From assembly GCA_946548895.1 (NCBI GenBank), contig CAMNQF010000027.1, positions 1 through 50,495 of the forward strand: DNA of 50,495 nucleotides, in the 5' to 3' direction. This DNA is from an uncultured bacterium. Lineage in GTDB: Bacteria; Bacillota; Clostridia; Oscillospirales; Oscillospiraceae. This document shows positions 8,369 to 17,305 of this stretch, piece by piece. The position numbers were made by a program, and so were the translations under genes. The notes beneath the pieces are model-generated. The model saw nothing but the letters and a program-made list of their open reading frames with translations, made no database searches and was not told the origin of the DNA. Position 1 is the first letter of the stretch. Every line of letters starts with the position of its first letter.

Positions 8369-9523
8369 ATGATTTACCGGGATTTTGGCAAGATCGGTCT
8401 CAAGGTGAGCGCCATCGGCGTGGGCTGTGAGTATGTGTGGACGGCGGATGAGCGGACCGTCTATGATCTGGTGCGGACGGCAGTGGACGCCGGGGTGAAC
8501 TACTTCGACCTGTTCGTGGGCACCCCCAGCACCCGGGAGTACTATGGGAAGGCGCTGAAGGGCGTCCGGGACAAGGTGTATCTGGCGGGCCATCTGGGCT
8601 GCGCCGACCTGGACGGCCAGTACGTCAAAACCCGGGACGAGGCGCTGTGCAGGGACTTTCTGGATCAGTTCTACGAAAAGCTGGACACGGACTGCATCGA
8701 CGTGCTGTTCCTCCACAACTGCGACGACTTCGCCGACCTGGACAACATCCTCAACGGCTGGATGTACGCCTATGCCAAGGAGTTGAAAGAGACGGGCCGA
8801 GCCAAATTCATTGGCCTGAGCACCCACAGCACGGACATCGCCGTGGCGGCGGTGAAAAGCGGGAAGCTGGACGTGCTCATGTTCCCGGTGAACCCGCTGT
8901 TCAACCTGCTGCCCCAGGACTCGGCGGACGCCCGGATGAAGGGCCGGGAGGTGCGCTCCATGACCCAGGCGGAGCGGGACGCCTACCCCACCAAGCGGGA
9001 GCTGTACGATCTGTGCGGGGAGATGGGGGTGCCCATCGTGGCCATGAAGCCCTTCGCCGCCGGAAACATCCTGAAGAGCCACGAGGACGGGCGGCTGAAG
9101 GGCCTGCTGGAGCTGACCCCGGTGCAGTGCATCAGCTATGTTCTGTCCATTCCCCAGGTGGCCTGTTCGGTGCCCGGGTTTGCCGGCGTGGACGAGCTGA
9201 ACCAGTCCCTGGCCTGGCTCACCGCCACCGAAGAGGAGCGGGATTTCAGCCAAATCAATGACAGCCTGGTGGGCAAGTTCCAGAACCAGTGTATGTACTG
9301 CAACCACTGCCAGCCCTGCCCCCGGAAAATCGACATCGCCGAGGTGACAAAGCTGGCGGATATGGCCCGGGGCGGCGTGACGGACGAGCTGGTCCGGCGG
9401 TATTCCGGGCTGTCCGTCCCGGCGTCAAAGTGCATTCACTGCGGCGCCTGTACCAAGCGCTGCCCTTTCGGCATTGACGCCGAGGGTAACATCCGCCGGG
9501 CCGGAGAAGTATTTGGGTTTTAA
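8369..9523 (+). CDS. Aldo/keto reductase with C-terminal 4Fe-4S ferredoxin domain
   Basis: A 384-residue protein. Residues 1-290 form an aldo/keto reductase barrel: MIYRDFGKIGLKVSAIGVGC at the start, GVNYFDLF with the active-site Asp, DKVYLAGHLG with Lys and His, and FIGLSTHS near the seventh strand. The C-terminal 90 residues hold two cysteine groups, CMYCNHCQPCP and CIHCGACTKRCPFGID, typical of 4Fe-4S cluster binding. Such fused reductases are common in anaerobes and probably take electrons from ferredoxin as well as NADPH. The ATG follows AGGGAGGA and lies 18 bases after the esterase stop. It is the last gene of the redox/surface run. Confidence 0.9.
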   Translation: MIYRDFGKIGLKVSAIGVGCEYVWTADERTVYDLVRTAVDAGVNYFDLFVGTPSTREYYGKALKGVRDKVYLAGHLGCADLDGQYVKTRDEALCRDFLDQFYEKLDTDCIDVLFLHNCDDFADLDNILNGWMYAYAKELKETGRAKFIGLSTHSTDIAVAAVKSGKLDVLMFPVNPLFNLLPQDSADARMKGREVRSMTQAERDAYPTKRELYDLCGEMGVPIVAMKPFAAGNILKSHEDGRLKGLLELTPVQCISYVLSIPQVACSVPGFAGVDELNQSLAWLTATEEERDFSQINDSLVGKFQNQCMYCNHCQPCPRKIDIAEVTKLADMARGGVTDELVRRYSGLSVPASKCIHCGACTKRCPFGIDAEGNIRRAGEVFGF

Positions 9524-9565
9524 GAAACCTCTGAGGCGGAGCTTGCGCCGCCGGAGGCGTAGCGC

Positions 9566-9593
9566 TTGCATTTTTCTGAAACTGTGCTATACT
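9566..9593 (+). promoter_or_regulatory. Predicted promoter of the MATE exporter
   Basis: TTGCAT at 9566-9571, a 16-base spacer and TATACT at 9588-9593, 38 bases before the TTG start. Confidence 0.45.
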
Positions 9594-9630
9594 GTGCGTC
9601 GCGGAAAAATGCGGAAAGAAGTGTTTTACC

Positions 9631-11031
9631 TTGGAAGCAACAGCAAAGAGACAGCTGGATATGCTGCACGGGCCGATCTGGAACAAAATTCCACGGTTTG
9701 CCCTGCCCATCGCTGCCACCGCCATCCTGGGGCAGCTGTTCAACGCCGCGGATATCGCCGTTGTCGGGAACTTCACCGGCGAGCTGCGCACGGCGTCGGT
9801 GGCCGCGGTCAGCGCCACCAGCTCCATCATCGGCCTGGTGGTCAATCTCTTTCTCGGCGTCTCCCTGGGCGCGAACGTGACCATTGCCTACGCGGTGGGG
9901 CGGGACGACAAGCGGGCCGTGAGCAGGGCTGTCCATACTGCCATCGTCATGGCGGTGCTGGGGGGTGTGCTGGCCGCGGTGCTGGGGGAGCTTGCCGCCG
10001 CGCCGCTGTTGAGGGCGCTGCGCACGCCGGAGGACGTTTTTCCGCTGTCCCTGCTGTATCTGAGGATCTATTTCGCGGGCCTGCCGGTCATCCTCCTCTA
10101 CAACTTCGAGGCCGCGATTTTCCGCAGCGTCGGCGAGACGAAGATTCCGTTGATCGCACTGGCGTCCTCCGGGGTGCTGAACGTGCTGCTGAACCTGTTT
10201 TTTGTGGCGGTTCTCCGCATGACAGTGGACGGCGTGGCCACTGCCACGGTCCTCTCCAACGCGGCCAGCGCCGCGATTCTGTACCGCTGCCTCCGCCACA
10301 CGGACAAGGCCATTCATGTGGAGCCGAAGCAGCTGCGCATGGACAAGGGCAGCATGAAGCGCATCCTGCGCATCGGCCTGCCCGCCGGCGTCCAGAGCGC
10401 GGTGTTCGCTGTGGCAAATATCATCATCCAGGGCGCCATCAACAGCCTGGGCACCGTCGTTATGGCGGCCTCCGGCGCGGCGTTCAACATTGAGATCATC
10501 ACCTACGACATTCTCAACTCGTTCAGTCAGGCGTGCACCACTTTTGTTGGACAGAATTACGGAGCGGGGGAGATCGGGCGGTGCAAAAAAACGCTGGCGC
10601 TCTGCCTTGGGGAAGGCATCACGGCGCTGGCAGTAGCCATCGCGCTGATCTTGCCCTCCGGCAAGCTGCTGCTCTCCATTTTCAACAACGACCCGCAGGT
10701 GGTGGAGGTGGGCTATATCCGGCTGGTGACGCTGATGATCGCGCATATATTCAGCCTGTGCTACGAGGTGCTGTCCGGCTATCTGCGCGGTTTTGGCATT
10801 TCCATGGTGCCCGCTGTGCTGACCATGGCGGGGGTGTGCGGTGTGCGTCTGAGCTGGATCTACTGGGTGTTCCCGCAGGTTCCCTCCTTCCAGACTATCA
10901 TGGCGGCATTTCCCATCAGCCTGGCGGCGACGGCCCTGTTGATGCTGGTTGCTGTGCTGTGTTACCGCCCATCCTGGCGGTTTGCCGCAGCGCAGAAGGA
11001 AAGAACAGAGGATATCAGTATCCCCATATAA
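9631..11031 (+). CDS. MATE-family multidrug/metabolite exporter
   Basis: A 466-residue integral membrane protein with about twelve hydrophobic helices in two homologous halves, typical of the DinF/NorM type (MATE) family that exports cationic compounds in exchange for Na+ or H+. Family signatures include PIAATAILGQLFNAADIAVV near the start, GNFTGELRTASVAAVSATS, and the second-half GLPAGVQSAVFAVANIIIQ. The start is uncertain. TTG at 9631 gives MEATAKRQLDML and has a weak ribosome site; ATG at 9661 (MLHGPIWNKIP) is the other choice and also leaves the first helix whole. It may export a product or toxin handled by the upstream reductases, but a promoter separates it from that run. Confidence 0.9.
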   Translation: MEATAKRQLDMLHGPIWNKIPRFALPIAATAILGQLFNAADIAVVGNFTGELRTASVAAVSATSSIIGLVVNLFLGVSLGANVTIAYAVGRDDKRAVSRAVHTAIVMAVLGGVLAAVLGELAAAPLLRALRTPEDVFPLSLLYLRIYFAGLPVILLYNFEAAIFRSVGETKIPLIALASSGVLNVLLNLFFVAVLRMTVDGVATATVLSNAASAAILYRCLRHTDKAIHVEPKQLRMDKGSMKRILRIGLPAGVQSAVFAVANIIIQGAINSLGTVVMAASGAAFNIEIITYDILNSFSQACTTFVGQNYGAGEIGRCKKTLALCLGEGITALAVAIALILPSGKLLLSIFNNDPQVVEVGYIRLVTLMIAHIFSLCYEVLSGYLRGFGISMVPAVLTMAGVCGVRLSWIYWVFPQVPSFQTIMAAFPISLAATALLMLVAVLCYRPSWRFAAAQKERTEDISIPI

Positions 11032-11053
11032 TCCTTGGATGTTTTGACAGCTG

Positions 11054-11281
11054 TTATTTTCCCACACCAAGGTGTTTGGTGTTTTGATATGCGAATTCTG
11101 AGGGAAAGCTGACCTGATATAGATTGGAGGACAGGCTCCCATTCTCCCGCCACCGTCTGGACTTCTCCACCAGCTCCGCCCGCACCAAATCGTCCAGCGC
11201 CCGCTTCACTGTCGAGCGAGACAGGCTCACCCCGGCGGCAATCGTCTTGAGCCCCGGCCAGCAGGTGCCCTCCTTGAAGAA
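11054..11281 (-). pseudogene. Remnant of a helix-turn-helix (HTH_36-type) protein, 5' end lost
   Basis: On the minus strand the frame ending at 11054 reads KEGTCWPGLKTIAAGVSLSR, then STVKRALDDLVRAELVEKSR, and ends GSLSSNLYQVSF...KHLGVGK. The CWP-xxx-IA...S-STVKRAL pattern is the winged HTH_36 domain found in plasmid/ICE replication initiators and related regulators. There is no usable start codon: the frame runs backwards into the citrate synthase terminator. The gene is truncated at its 5' side and only about 75 codons survive. It is probably the scar of an earlier mobile element, and expression is not expected. The rest of the gap from 11,032 to 11,345 holds only this remnant and the terminator. 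Confidence 0.6.
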
Positions 11282-11282
11282 G

Positions 11283-11325
11283 AATCCCCGCCCCCTCCGG
11301 CATGACGCCGGAAAGGGCGGGGATT
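11283..11325 (-). terminator. Intrinsic terminator of citrate synthase
   Basis: An 11-bp outer stem (AATCCCCGCCC / GGGCGGGGATT) encloses a second TCCGGC/GCCGGA stem. It lies 20 bases past the citrate synthase stop with a T-rich minus-strand tail. Confidence 0.75.
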
Positions 11326-11345
11326 TTGTTTCGCGCGGATACGGG

Positions 11346-12758
11346 TCAGCCCCGCTCCTCCAGGGGCACAAAGGACCGCTTGGGGGCCACCGCCTTGTAG
11401 GCCGGGCGGATAATCCGGCCGTAGGGGTTGTAGACCTCCTCCACCCGGTGGGCGCACCAGCCCACAATGCGGGCGATGGCGAACAGAGGGGTGTACAGCT
11501 CCGGCGGAATGTCCATCATCTTGTACACCAGGCCGGAGTACATATCCACGTTGGCGCACATGGCCTTCTCCTGGCCGGTGACGGCGTGGAACAGGTCGGG
11601 CGTCAGCCGCTCCACCCGCTCGAACAGCTCGAACTCGTCCAGCATCCCCTTGTCCGCCGCCATTTGGCGGGCAAACTTCTTCAAAATGATGGCCCGGGGG
11701 TCGGACAGGGTGTAGATGGCGTGGCCCATGCCGTAGATCAGGCCGGAGCCGTCCCCGGCCTCCTTCTTCAGGATTTTGGTGAGGTAGGCGGACACCTCCC
11801 CGTCGTCCTTCCAATCCTTCACGTTGGCCTCAATCTCGCTGAACATGGCCATGACCCGCATATTGGCGCCGCCGTGCTTGGGGCCCTTCAGGGAGCCCAC
11901 CGCCGCCGCGATGGCGGAGTAGATATCCGTGCCGGAGGAGGACAGCACCCGGCAGGCAAAGGCGGAGTTGTTGCCGCCGCCGTGCTCCATGTGGAGCACC
12001 AGGCACAGGTCCAGCAGATGGGCCTCCTCCGGGGTGAAGCGGTTGTCGTGGCGGACGGAGTACAGGAAGTTCTCCGCCACCGACAGCTCCGGCTGGGGCC
12101 GGTGCAGGTACAGGGAATCCTGGTCAAAATAGTGCTTTTTGGCCGCGAAGGCGTGGGCCACGATCACCGGGAACCGGGCGATGAGCCGGATGGCCTGGAG
12201 CATCTCAATGGGCAGGGTGTTGTTGTCCGGGTCCGGGTCGTAGGAGTACAGCGCCAGCACCGACCGGGCCAGCTTGTTCATGATATCGTGGCTGGGCGCG
12301 GTGAGGATCATGTCCTCGGTGAAGTTGGTGGGCAGCTCCCGGAAGAAAGCCAGGATATCCCGGAACTGGGCCAGCTCCTCCGCCGTGGGCAGGCCGCCGA
12401 ACATCAGCAGGTACGCCGTCTCCTCAAAGCCGAACCGCCCCGCGCTGGTAAAACCGTCGATCAGCTCCTCCACGTTGATGCCCCGGTAAAGCAGCCGCCC
12501 GGGGGCGGGCACCTTTTCCCCATCCTCCATGATGTACCCCTTCACGTTGCCGATGAGGGTGACTCCGGCCATGACGCCGGTGCCGTCCTGATTGCGCAGG
12601 CCCCGCTTCACGTCGTACTTCTCGTAGTAGCGGGGGGAGATCTGGGTATATCGCTCAAACTCCCCGCATATCCCTTGAATGAAGTCCACCGAGGTGTTGT
12701 ACTGCTCCACGGCCTTCTTCCGCGCCTCAATCAGGTTGTCGATGATGTTCATATTCAT
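11346..12758 (-). CDS. gltA: Citrate synthase
   Basis: A 470-residue type II-like citrate synthase that condenses acetyl-CoA and oxaloacetate to citrate, feeding the oxidative branch toward 2-oxoglutarate and glutamate. The catalytic residues are visible: His in LHMEHGGGNNSAFACRV, His in GSLKGPKHGGANMRV, and Asp in CANVDMYSGLVYKMM. GMGHAIYTLSDPRA carries the substrate-binding His and Arg. The long N-terminus, including ISPRYYEKYDVKRGLRN, is typical of clostridial homologues. The ATG at 12758 follows AAAGGAGGCGGGG. It is monocistronic and divergent from spoIID, with its own terminator downstream. The symbol rests on family identity; the species may use citZ. Confidence 0.93.
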   Translation of the reverse strand: MNMNIIDNLIEARKKAVEQYNTSVDFIQGICGEFERYTQISPRYYEKYDVKRGLRNQDGTGVMAGVTLIGNVKGYIMEDGEKVPAPGRLLYRGINVEELIDGFTSAGRFGFEETAYLLMFGGLPTAEELAQFRDILAFFRELPTNFTEDMILTAPSHDIMNKLARSVLALYSYDPDPDNNTLPIEMLQAIRLIARFPVIVAHAFAAKKHYFDQDSLYLHRPQPELSVAENFLYSVRHDNRFTPEEAHLLDLCLVLHMEHGGGNNSAFACRVLSSSGTDIYSAIAAAVGSLKGPKHGGANMRVMAMFSEIEANVKDWKDDGEVSAYLTKILKKEAGDGSGLIYGMGHAIYTLSDPRAIILKKFARQMAADKGMLDEFELFERVERLTPDLFHAVTGQEKAMCANVDMYSGLVYKMMDIPPELYTPLFAIARIVGWCAHRVEEVYNPYGRIIRPAYKAVAPKRSFVPLEERG

Positions 12759-12929
12759 GATGCCCCGCCTCCTTTTGGGTGTCCGCTTCGTTTCGCTTCC
12801 AAATTGTATCTTAATGATTATAACGCAATCTCAAATTCCCGTCAATGCAAATTTGTCATGAGGTGTCCTTGAATTTATGGGATTTTCCCGTTTATTCTCC
12901 CAAACTTTTGAATAATCGAGGTGTTTGAC

Positions 12930-13979
12930 TTGCGAAACGCGGAAGCCTGGCGGGCGCTGCGCGCCCCTTTTTTGACGGGTCTGGCCCTGAGCGCGGCCCT
13001 GCTGCTCCTGCCCCTCACCGCCCTGGGGGAGGCCCCCGGCGGCGCCCCGCCCCAGCCCAGCCCGGACCTGCTCACCCTGCCCGCCGTCCCCACCGCGGCG
13101 CCGGAGCCCGCCCCCTCCCCGGGAGAGTGGGACAGCGGGCGGTCCCTGCGGCTGCTGGGCAGGGACGGCCAGGTCAGCGAGCTCACCATGGCGGACTACT
13201 TGTGGGGGGTGGTGGCGGCGGAGATGCCCGCCTCCTTTGAGCCGGAGGCCCTCCGGGCCCAGGCGGTGTGCGCCCGGACCTACAGCCTGTGGAAGCTGCG
13301 GGCCCAGAGCCATCAGGCCGACGGCGCGGACATCTGCGCCGACTCCTCCTGCTGCCAGGCGTACATCTCCCCGGAGGACGCCGCCCAGCGCTGGGGGGAG
13401 GGAACCGCCGCCGCCCACACCGCCAAAATTGCCGCCGCCGTGGCGGATACCGACGGCCAGGTGCTCACCTATGAGGGCGCACCCATCCAGGCGGTGTTTT
13501 TCTCCTCCGCCTCCGGCGCCACCGAGGACGCGGCCGCGGTGTGGGGCAAGGACCTGCCCTACCTGGTCTCCGTGGACAGCCCCGAGGGGGAGGAGGTGCC
13601 CAACTACCGCTCCACCGTCACCCTGACGGCGGAACAGGTTCAAAAGGCCGTGAGTGAAGCCGGGTTAGGCGCCGACCTGTCCGGGGAGCCCGGCCGCTGG
13701 TTCCAAAACATCACCCGCACCGCGTCCGGCCGGGTGGCGTCCCTGGATCTGGGGGGCGCGGCCCTGTCCGGCGGCGCGTGCCGGTCGCTGTTCGCCTTGC
13801 GGTCCGCCTGCTTCGACGTGAGCGAGGCGGAGGGGGTGTTCACCTTCTCCGTCACCGGCTACGGCCACGGGGTTGGCATGAGCCAGTACGGGGCCAACGC
13901 CATGGCCAAAGAGGGCGCCGGCTGGCGGGACATCCTCACCCACTACTATACCGGGGCGGACATCCAGACCGGCGCGTAG
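12930..13979 (+). CDS. spoIID: SpoIID/LytB-domain protein
   Basis: About 349 residues from TTG 12930, with GAGGTG six bases upstream; the GTG at 12921 is itself part of that site. A single N-terminal membrane anchor (LTGLALSAALLLLPLTALGE) is followed by a Pro/Ala-rich stalk. The SpoIID domain starts with MADYLWGVVAAEMPASFEPE and continues with LRAQAVCARTYSLWKL and the conserved end TGYGHGVGMSQYGANAMA. SpoIID is a membrane lytic transglycosylase that cuts denuded glycan strands during forespore engulfment. The neighbouring genes do not include the spoIIQ/spoIIIA set, so it could instead be a SpoIID-like paralogue. The symbol is therefore tentative, but the family is clear. Confidence 0.85.
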   Translation: MRNAEAWRALRAPFLTGLALSAALLLLPLTALGEAPGGAPPQPSPDLLTLPAVPTAAPEPAPSPGEWDSGRSLRLLGRDGQVSELTMADYLWGVVAAEMPASFEPEALRAQAVCARTYSLWKLRAQSHQADGADICADSSCCQAYISPEDAAQRWGEGTAAAHTAKIAAAVADTDGQVLTYEGAPIQAVFFSSASGATEDAAAVWGKDLPYLVSVDSPEGEEVPNYRSTVTLTAEQVQKAVSEAGLGADLSGEPGRWFQNITRTASGRVASLDLGGAALSGGACRSLFALRSACFDVSEAEGVFTFSVTGYGHGVGMSQYGANAMAKEGAGWRDILTHYYTGADIQTGA

Positions 13980-14136
13980 CCCCGGAAGCCCTTGAAGGAT
14001 TCCTTAAATTTTGACGCAGACATTGCATTTTCCCCCCTCCTATGATATGATAACGGGCATCTGAAACAGGTGGAAAAGGGTGGAATCCCCCCCTTTTGCC
14101 CCTTCAAACCCCACATACCATAGGAAGTGACCTCTG

Positions 14137-16272
14137 ATGAACCGTCCCTATTCCGGCTACACCGGCCGGAGGAACGCGGGCGGGCCGGCGCTGTCCGCCC
14201 TGTTCTTCCCCGCTGCCCTCCTCTACCACGAGCTGCTGCTCCGCGCCTTTGACCGCAGCACCCCCTTCTTTGACCTGGCCCTGCTGCCCACCGCGCTGTT
14301 CTCCATCGCCGCGGGGCTGGCCGTCTGGCTCATCCTGGACCTGCTGCCCTGGAAAACCGCCGGCCGCGTTGCCGGCGGCGTGCTCCTGGGGCTGGGCACG
14401 GTGCTGTTCTGCGTGGAGCGGGGGTGCCGGGCCACGTTTAACCTCTATTACGGCATCAGCTTCATGGGCGAGATGGCCGGCAATGTGGCCGGAGACTTCG
14501 GCTCCACCGTGGTCCAGGTGGTGCTGGGGATGGTCCCCTTCATCCTGCTGTCCTTCGCGCCCCTCGCCGCCTTCATCCCCCTGCGCCGCCGGGTGGTGCT
14601 GGACGAGGGGAGCGAGGCGCCGGTGCGCATCATTCTGCTGGCGGTGCTGGCCGCCTGCCAGCTCACCGCGTACCTGGTGTGCACCCTGGGCCCCGCGAAG
14701 AGCTACTATACCTACGAGTTCACCGCCAACGCCGCCATTCCCCACTTCGGCCTGTTCACCACCGCCCGGCTGGAGCTGGAGTATGCCGTGGCGGGCACGC
14801 CCACGCCCCCCCTGGACGACTTCATCGACGACCCGGCGGGCACCCCCGCCCCCACCGGGACCACAGAGCCCTCCGCGGCCCCCTCCGCCCAGACGCCGGA
14901 CAAGCCCTCCCTGCCCCCAAAGGACTACGGCCCCAACGCGTTGGATATTGACTTCGCCGCCCTGGCGGAGTCGGAGTCCAACGAGACCATCCAGAGCATC
15001 CACCAGTATATGGCCAGCGTCACCCCCTCCCAGAAGAACGAGTACACCGGGATGTTCGCGGGCAAAAACCTGATCCTCCTCACCGCCGAGGGCTTCTCCC
15101 CCTACGCCATCGACAAGGAGCTCACCCCCACCCTGTACCGCATGACCCAGGAGGAGGGCTTTGTGTTCACCAACTTCTACCAGCCCGACTGGACCCTGTC
15201 CACCATCGGCGGCGAGTTCTCCGTCACCACCGGCGTCATCCCCAACTGGATGAACGGCGGTTCGTCCCCTACCGTCAGCGCCAGCCGCTCCATGCCCATC
15301 ACCCTGCCCCACCTGATGGCTCCCCTGGGCTACAGCACCCCCGCCTGGCACAACCACACCTTTAACTACTACCCTCGGGACAAGTACCTCCCAAATTTTG
15401 GCTACGACTATATGGGCATCGGCAGCGGCCTGGAAATGGCCCAGAGCGTGGCCAATAAATGGTGGCCTGAGTCCGACCTGGAGATGATGGAGGAGACGGC
15501 GGGCAGCTATATCGACGCCTACGTGAAAGACGGCACCCCCTTCCACGCCTACTATATGACGGTCAGCGGCCACGGCCTGTACACCTGGGGCGGCAACGAT
15601 ATGTCGGCCAGGCACCGGGCCGAGGTGGAGGCCAAATACCCGAACCTGTCCGAGGAGGCGCAGGCCTATATCGCCTGCAACATGGAGCTGGATCTGGCTC
15701 TGAAGTACCTGGTGGACAAGCTGGAGGCGGCGGGCATCGCCGACGACACCCTCATCGTCATGGCCGCCGACCACTACCCCTACCTGCTGGTGGACGAGAA
15801 GTCCGGCGCCGACTACTATAATGAGCTGCGGGGCTTTGAGGACCAGGAGGGGGACACCTCCCGCTACAAGAACACCCTGCTGATGTGGTCCGGCTCCATC
15901 AAGGAGCCAATTGTGGTGGATACCCCCTGCTCCTCCGTGGACATCGTGCCCACCATCTGCAACCTGTTCGGGCTGGACTACGACTCCCGTCTCTACTCGG
16001 GCCGGGATATCTTTGCCACCAACTATGAGGCGGACCAATATTCCAACTGTATGCCGCTGGTGGTGTTCGCCAACAACATGAGCCGGGGCAACAGCTGGAT
16101 CACCGCCGCGGGCACCTACGAGGCCAACACCAAGACCTTCACCCCCAACGAAGGCGTCACCGTGGATGACGACTACGTCAAACGGGTCCACCGGCTGGTG
16201 GCCGCCAAGGTGGCCTACTCCAAGCTCATCATTCAGGAGGATTACTACGCAGCGCTCCAGCTCCCCGGATAG
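14137..16272 (+). CDS. LTA synthase-like sulfatase-family membrane phosphotransferase
   Basis: A 711-residue protein. Four to five membrane helices occupy residues about 15-200 and an extracellular alkaline-phosphatase-fold domain residues about 280-690. A Pro/Thr linker with APTGTTEPSAAPSAQTP joins them. The LtaS active-site residues can be placed: Glu318 (LTAEGFSPYAID), nucleophile Thr356 (WTLSTIGGEF), and Asp545-His546 (MAADHYPYLL). It probably transfers glycerol-phosphate or a related phospho-headgroup onto a lipid or glycan on the outer membrane face. The ATG follows AGGAAGTGACCTCTG. It stands alone between spoIID and the tRNA cluster. Substrate identity cannot be read from the sequence. 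Confidence 0.88.
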   Translation: MNRPYSGYTGRRNAGGPALSALFFPAALLYHELLLRAFDRSTPFFDLALLPTALFSIAAGLAVWLILDLLPWKTAGRVAGGVLLGLGTVLFCVERGCRATFNLYYGISFMGEMAGNVAGDFGSTVVQVVLGMVPFILLSFAPLAAFIPLRRRVVLDEGSEAPVRIILLAVLAACQLTAYLVCTLGPAKSYYTYEFTANAAIPHFGLFTTARLELEYAVAGTPTPPLDDFIDDPAGTPAPTGTTEPSAAPSAQTPDKPSLPPKDYGPNALDIDFAALAESESNETIQSIHQYMASVTPSQKNEYTGMFAGKNLILLTAEGFSPYAIDKELTPTLYRMTQEEGFVFTNFYQPDWTLSTIGGEFSVTTGVIPNWMNGGSSPTVSASRSMPITLPHLMAPLGYSTPAWHNHTFNYYPRDKYLPNFGYDYMGIGSGLEMAQSVANKWWPESDLEMMEETAGSYIDAYVKDGTPFHAYYMTVSGHGLYTWGGNDMSARHRAEVEAKYPNLSEEAQAYIACNMELDLALKYLVDKLEAAGIADDTLIVMAADHYPYLLVDEKSGADYYNELRGFEDQEGDTSRYKNTLLMWSGSIKEPIVVDTPCSSVDIVPTICNLFGLDYDSRLYSGRDIFATNYEADQYSNCMPLVVFANNMSRGNSWITAAGTYEANTKTFTPNEGVTVDDDYVKRVHRLVAAKVAYSKLIIQEDYYAALQLPG

Positions 16273-16378
16273 GCCGGGGCCCGCCGGGAGGGCGGCGGCA
16301 CAGGCAGGACGCCGGCCGCCCCCTCCGGCCCCAGAAAACGCTTTTCTCCAAATCGCCCCAATTTTTTTAAATTTTATC

Positions 16379-16407
16379 TTGACAGGACGGGGTCTGTTTG
16401 CTATAAT
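16379..16407 (+). promoter_or_regulatory. Consensus sigma-A promoter of the tRNA cluster
   Basis: A perfect TTGACA (16379-16384), a 17-base spacer and a perfect TATAAT (16402-16407), 33 bases before tRNA-Val. It is the strongest promoter in the window, as expected for stable RNA. Confidence 0.9.
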
Positions 16408-16440
16408 CATCTTCGCCGTCTGACAAACGGATCGAACAAC

Positions 16441-16516
16441 GGGAGCATAGCTCAGCTGGGAGAGCACTTGCCTTACAAGCAAGGGGTCACAGGTTCGAGC
16501 CCTGTTGTTCCCACCA
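16441..16516 (+). tRNA. tRNA-Val (anticodon TAC)
   Basis: A 76-nt cloverleaf with encoded CCA. The anticodon arm is CTTGC-CTTACAA-GCAAG and the T arm CACAG-GTTCGAG-CCTGT. The acceptor GGGAGCA pairs with TGTTCCC. Confidence 0.97.
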
Positions 16517-16534
16517 TAGTCCTTTTAAAAATGT

Positions 16535-16611
<77 letters not shown>

Positions 16612-16619
16612 CATCCTAT

Positions 16620-16695
<76 letters not shown>

Positions 16696-16698
16696 TAT

Positions 16699-16774
16699 GC
16701 GAGTGTAGCTCATCTGGTAGAGCGCCACCTTGCCAAGGTGGAGGTAGCGAGTTCGAGCCTCGTCACTCGCTCCA
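16699..16774 (+). tRNA. tRNA-Gly (anticodon GCC)
   Basis: A 76-nt cloverleaf with encoded CCA. The anticodon arm is CCACC-TTGCCAA-GGTGG and the acceptor GCGAGTG pairs with CACTCGC. Confidence 0.97.
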
Positions 16775-16798
16775 TGTTAGGGCGGCTCCGCCCATTCA

Positions 16799-16825
16799 GG
16801 AACCCCGCCATACAGGCGGGATTCC
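16799..16825 (+). terminator. Hairpin after the tRNA-Val-Asp-Phe-Gly operon
   Basis: CCCGCC / GGCGGG with flanking GGAA/TTCC makes a nearly perfect stem, followed by a T-rich stretch. A smaller GGGCGG/CCGCCC hairpin precedes it. It separates the first four tRNAs from tRNA-Cys. Confidence 0.6.
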
Positions 16826-16930
16826 TTCGTTCCCTCCCTTCCGCCTGTCTGCCCTTCATGCGGCAGGGCGGCAAGAGTTTTTCCCGACTGGTTCTAATTT
16901 TCAGGCGGCTGCAATAGAATATCAGTGTAC

Positions 16931-17005
16931 GGCGCCATAGCCAAGTGGTAAGGCAAGGGTCTGCAAAATCCTGATGCCCCAGTTCAAATCTGGGTGGCGC
17001 CTCCA
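16931..17005 (+). tRNA. tRNA-Cys (anticodon GCA)
   Basis: A 75-nt cloverleaf with encoded CCA. The anticodon arm is AGGGT-CTGCAAA-ATCCT and the acceptor GGCGCCA pairs with TGGCGCC. Confidence 0.95.
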
Positions 17006-17010
17006 AAGCG

Positions 17011-17036
17011 AGAGGGCGGGCTGCGGCCCGCCCTCT
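17011..17036 (+). terminator. Intrinsic terminator after tRNA-Cys
   Basis: A perfect 11-bp stem, AGAGGGCGGGC and its complement, around TGCG, followed by a TTTTCTT stretch. Confidence 0.8.
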
Positions 17037-17057
17037 ACGTTTTCTTCAATTTTATAT

Positions 17058-17134
17058 CGGGGTGTGGCGAAGTTTGGTATCGCGCTTGGTTCGGGACCAA
17101 GAGGCCGCGGGTTCAAGTCCCGCCACTCCGACCA
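17058..17134 (+). tRNA. tRNA-Pro (anticodon CGG), integration target
   Basis: A 77-nt cloverleaf with encoded CCA. The anticodon arm is CTTGG-TTCGGGA-CCAAG and the acceptor CGGGGTG pairs with CACTCCG. Its 3' half, from the anticodon loop onward, is duplicated exactly at 22755-22802, so it serves as the attachment site of the element that follows. The gene stays intact because the element restores the 3' half. Confidence 0.95.
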
Positions 17135-17137
17135 AAA
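17090..17137 (+). repeat. attL-like 48-bp direct repeat (copy 1, inside tRNA-Pro)
   Basis: These 48 bases, from the anticodon-loop TTCGGGA to four As past CCA, are identical to 22755-22802. The bases just outside differ on both sides (G versus C on the left, A versus G on the right). Identity segments of this kind are the crossover region of tyrosine integrases that target tRNA genes. The adjacent integrase points toward this end. Confidence 0.9.
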
Positions 17138-17170
17138 ATCTCCTGATTTCTGGTGAAATCAGGAGATTTT
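17135..17170 (+). terminator. Intrinsic terminator at the left end of the element
   Basis: A perfect 16-bp stem (AAAATCTCCTGATTTC and its complement) around TGGT, directly after the tRNA-Pro CCA. It lies on the element side of the crossover, so the element supplies a terminator for tRNA-Pro and for the convergent integrase. Confidence 0.8.
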
Positions 17171-17305
17171 GCTTACTTTTTATTCGAATTTGTTTGCCTG
17201 AATTTTGCGTGTTTTTGTTTTGACCCAGACAAGACCCATACCAGAAAATTTCGCGGGAGTACCGGCCTCTTGGCTCGGCGCTCCCGCGTTCTTTTTCTGC
17301 ATTTT

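Noticed and set aside
5966-9307. A 1,113-codon open frame on the minus strand
   Set aside because: It mirrors the third-position GC bias of the esterase and aldo/keto reductase genes. Composition is His/Gly/Val/Leu-rich with no domain and no ribosome site.
9522-9560. GC-rich partly palindromic stretch after the aldo/keto reductase
   Set aside because: Stem pairing is short and imperfect; neither a clear terminator nor a REP element can be supported.
11124-12872. A 582-codon plus-strand frame over citrate synthase
   Set aside because: Shadow of a well-conserved enzyme gene; no ribosome site and no domain.
16273-16332. GC-rich dyad after the LtaS-like gene as terminator
   Set aside because: Several alternative pairings are possible and no T run follows closely. 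Left unannotated.
14104-16482. A 792-codon minus-strand frame over the LtaS-like gene
   Set aside because: Antisense shadow of a gene with all active-site residues; Gly/Val/Gln/His-rich and no motif.
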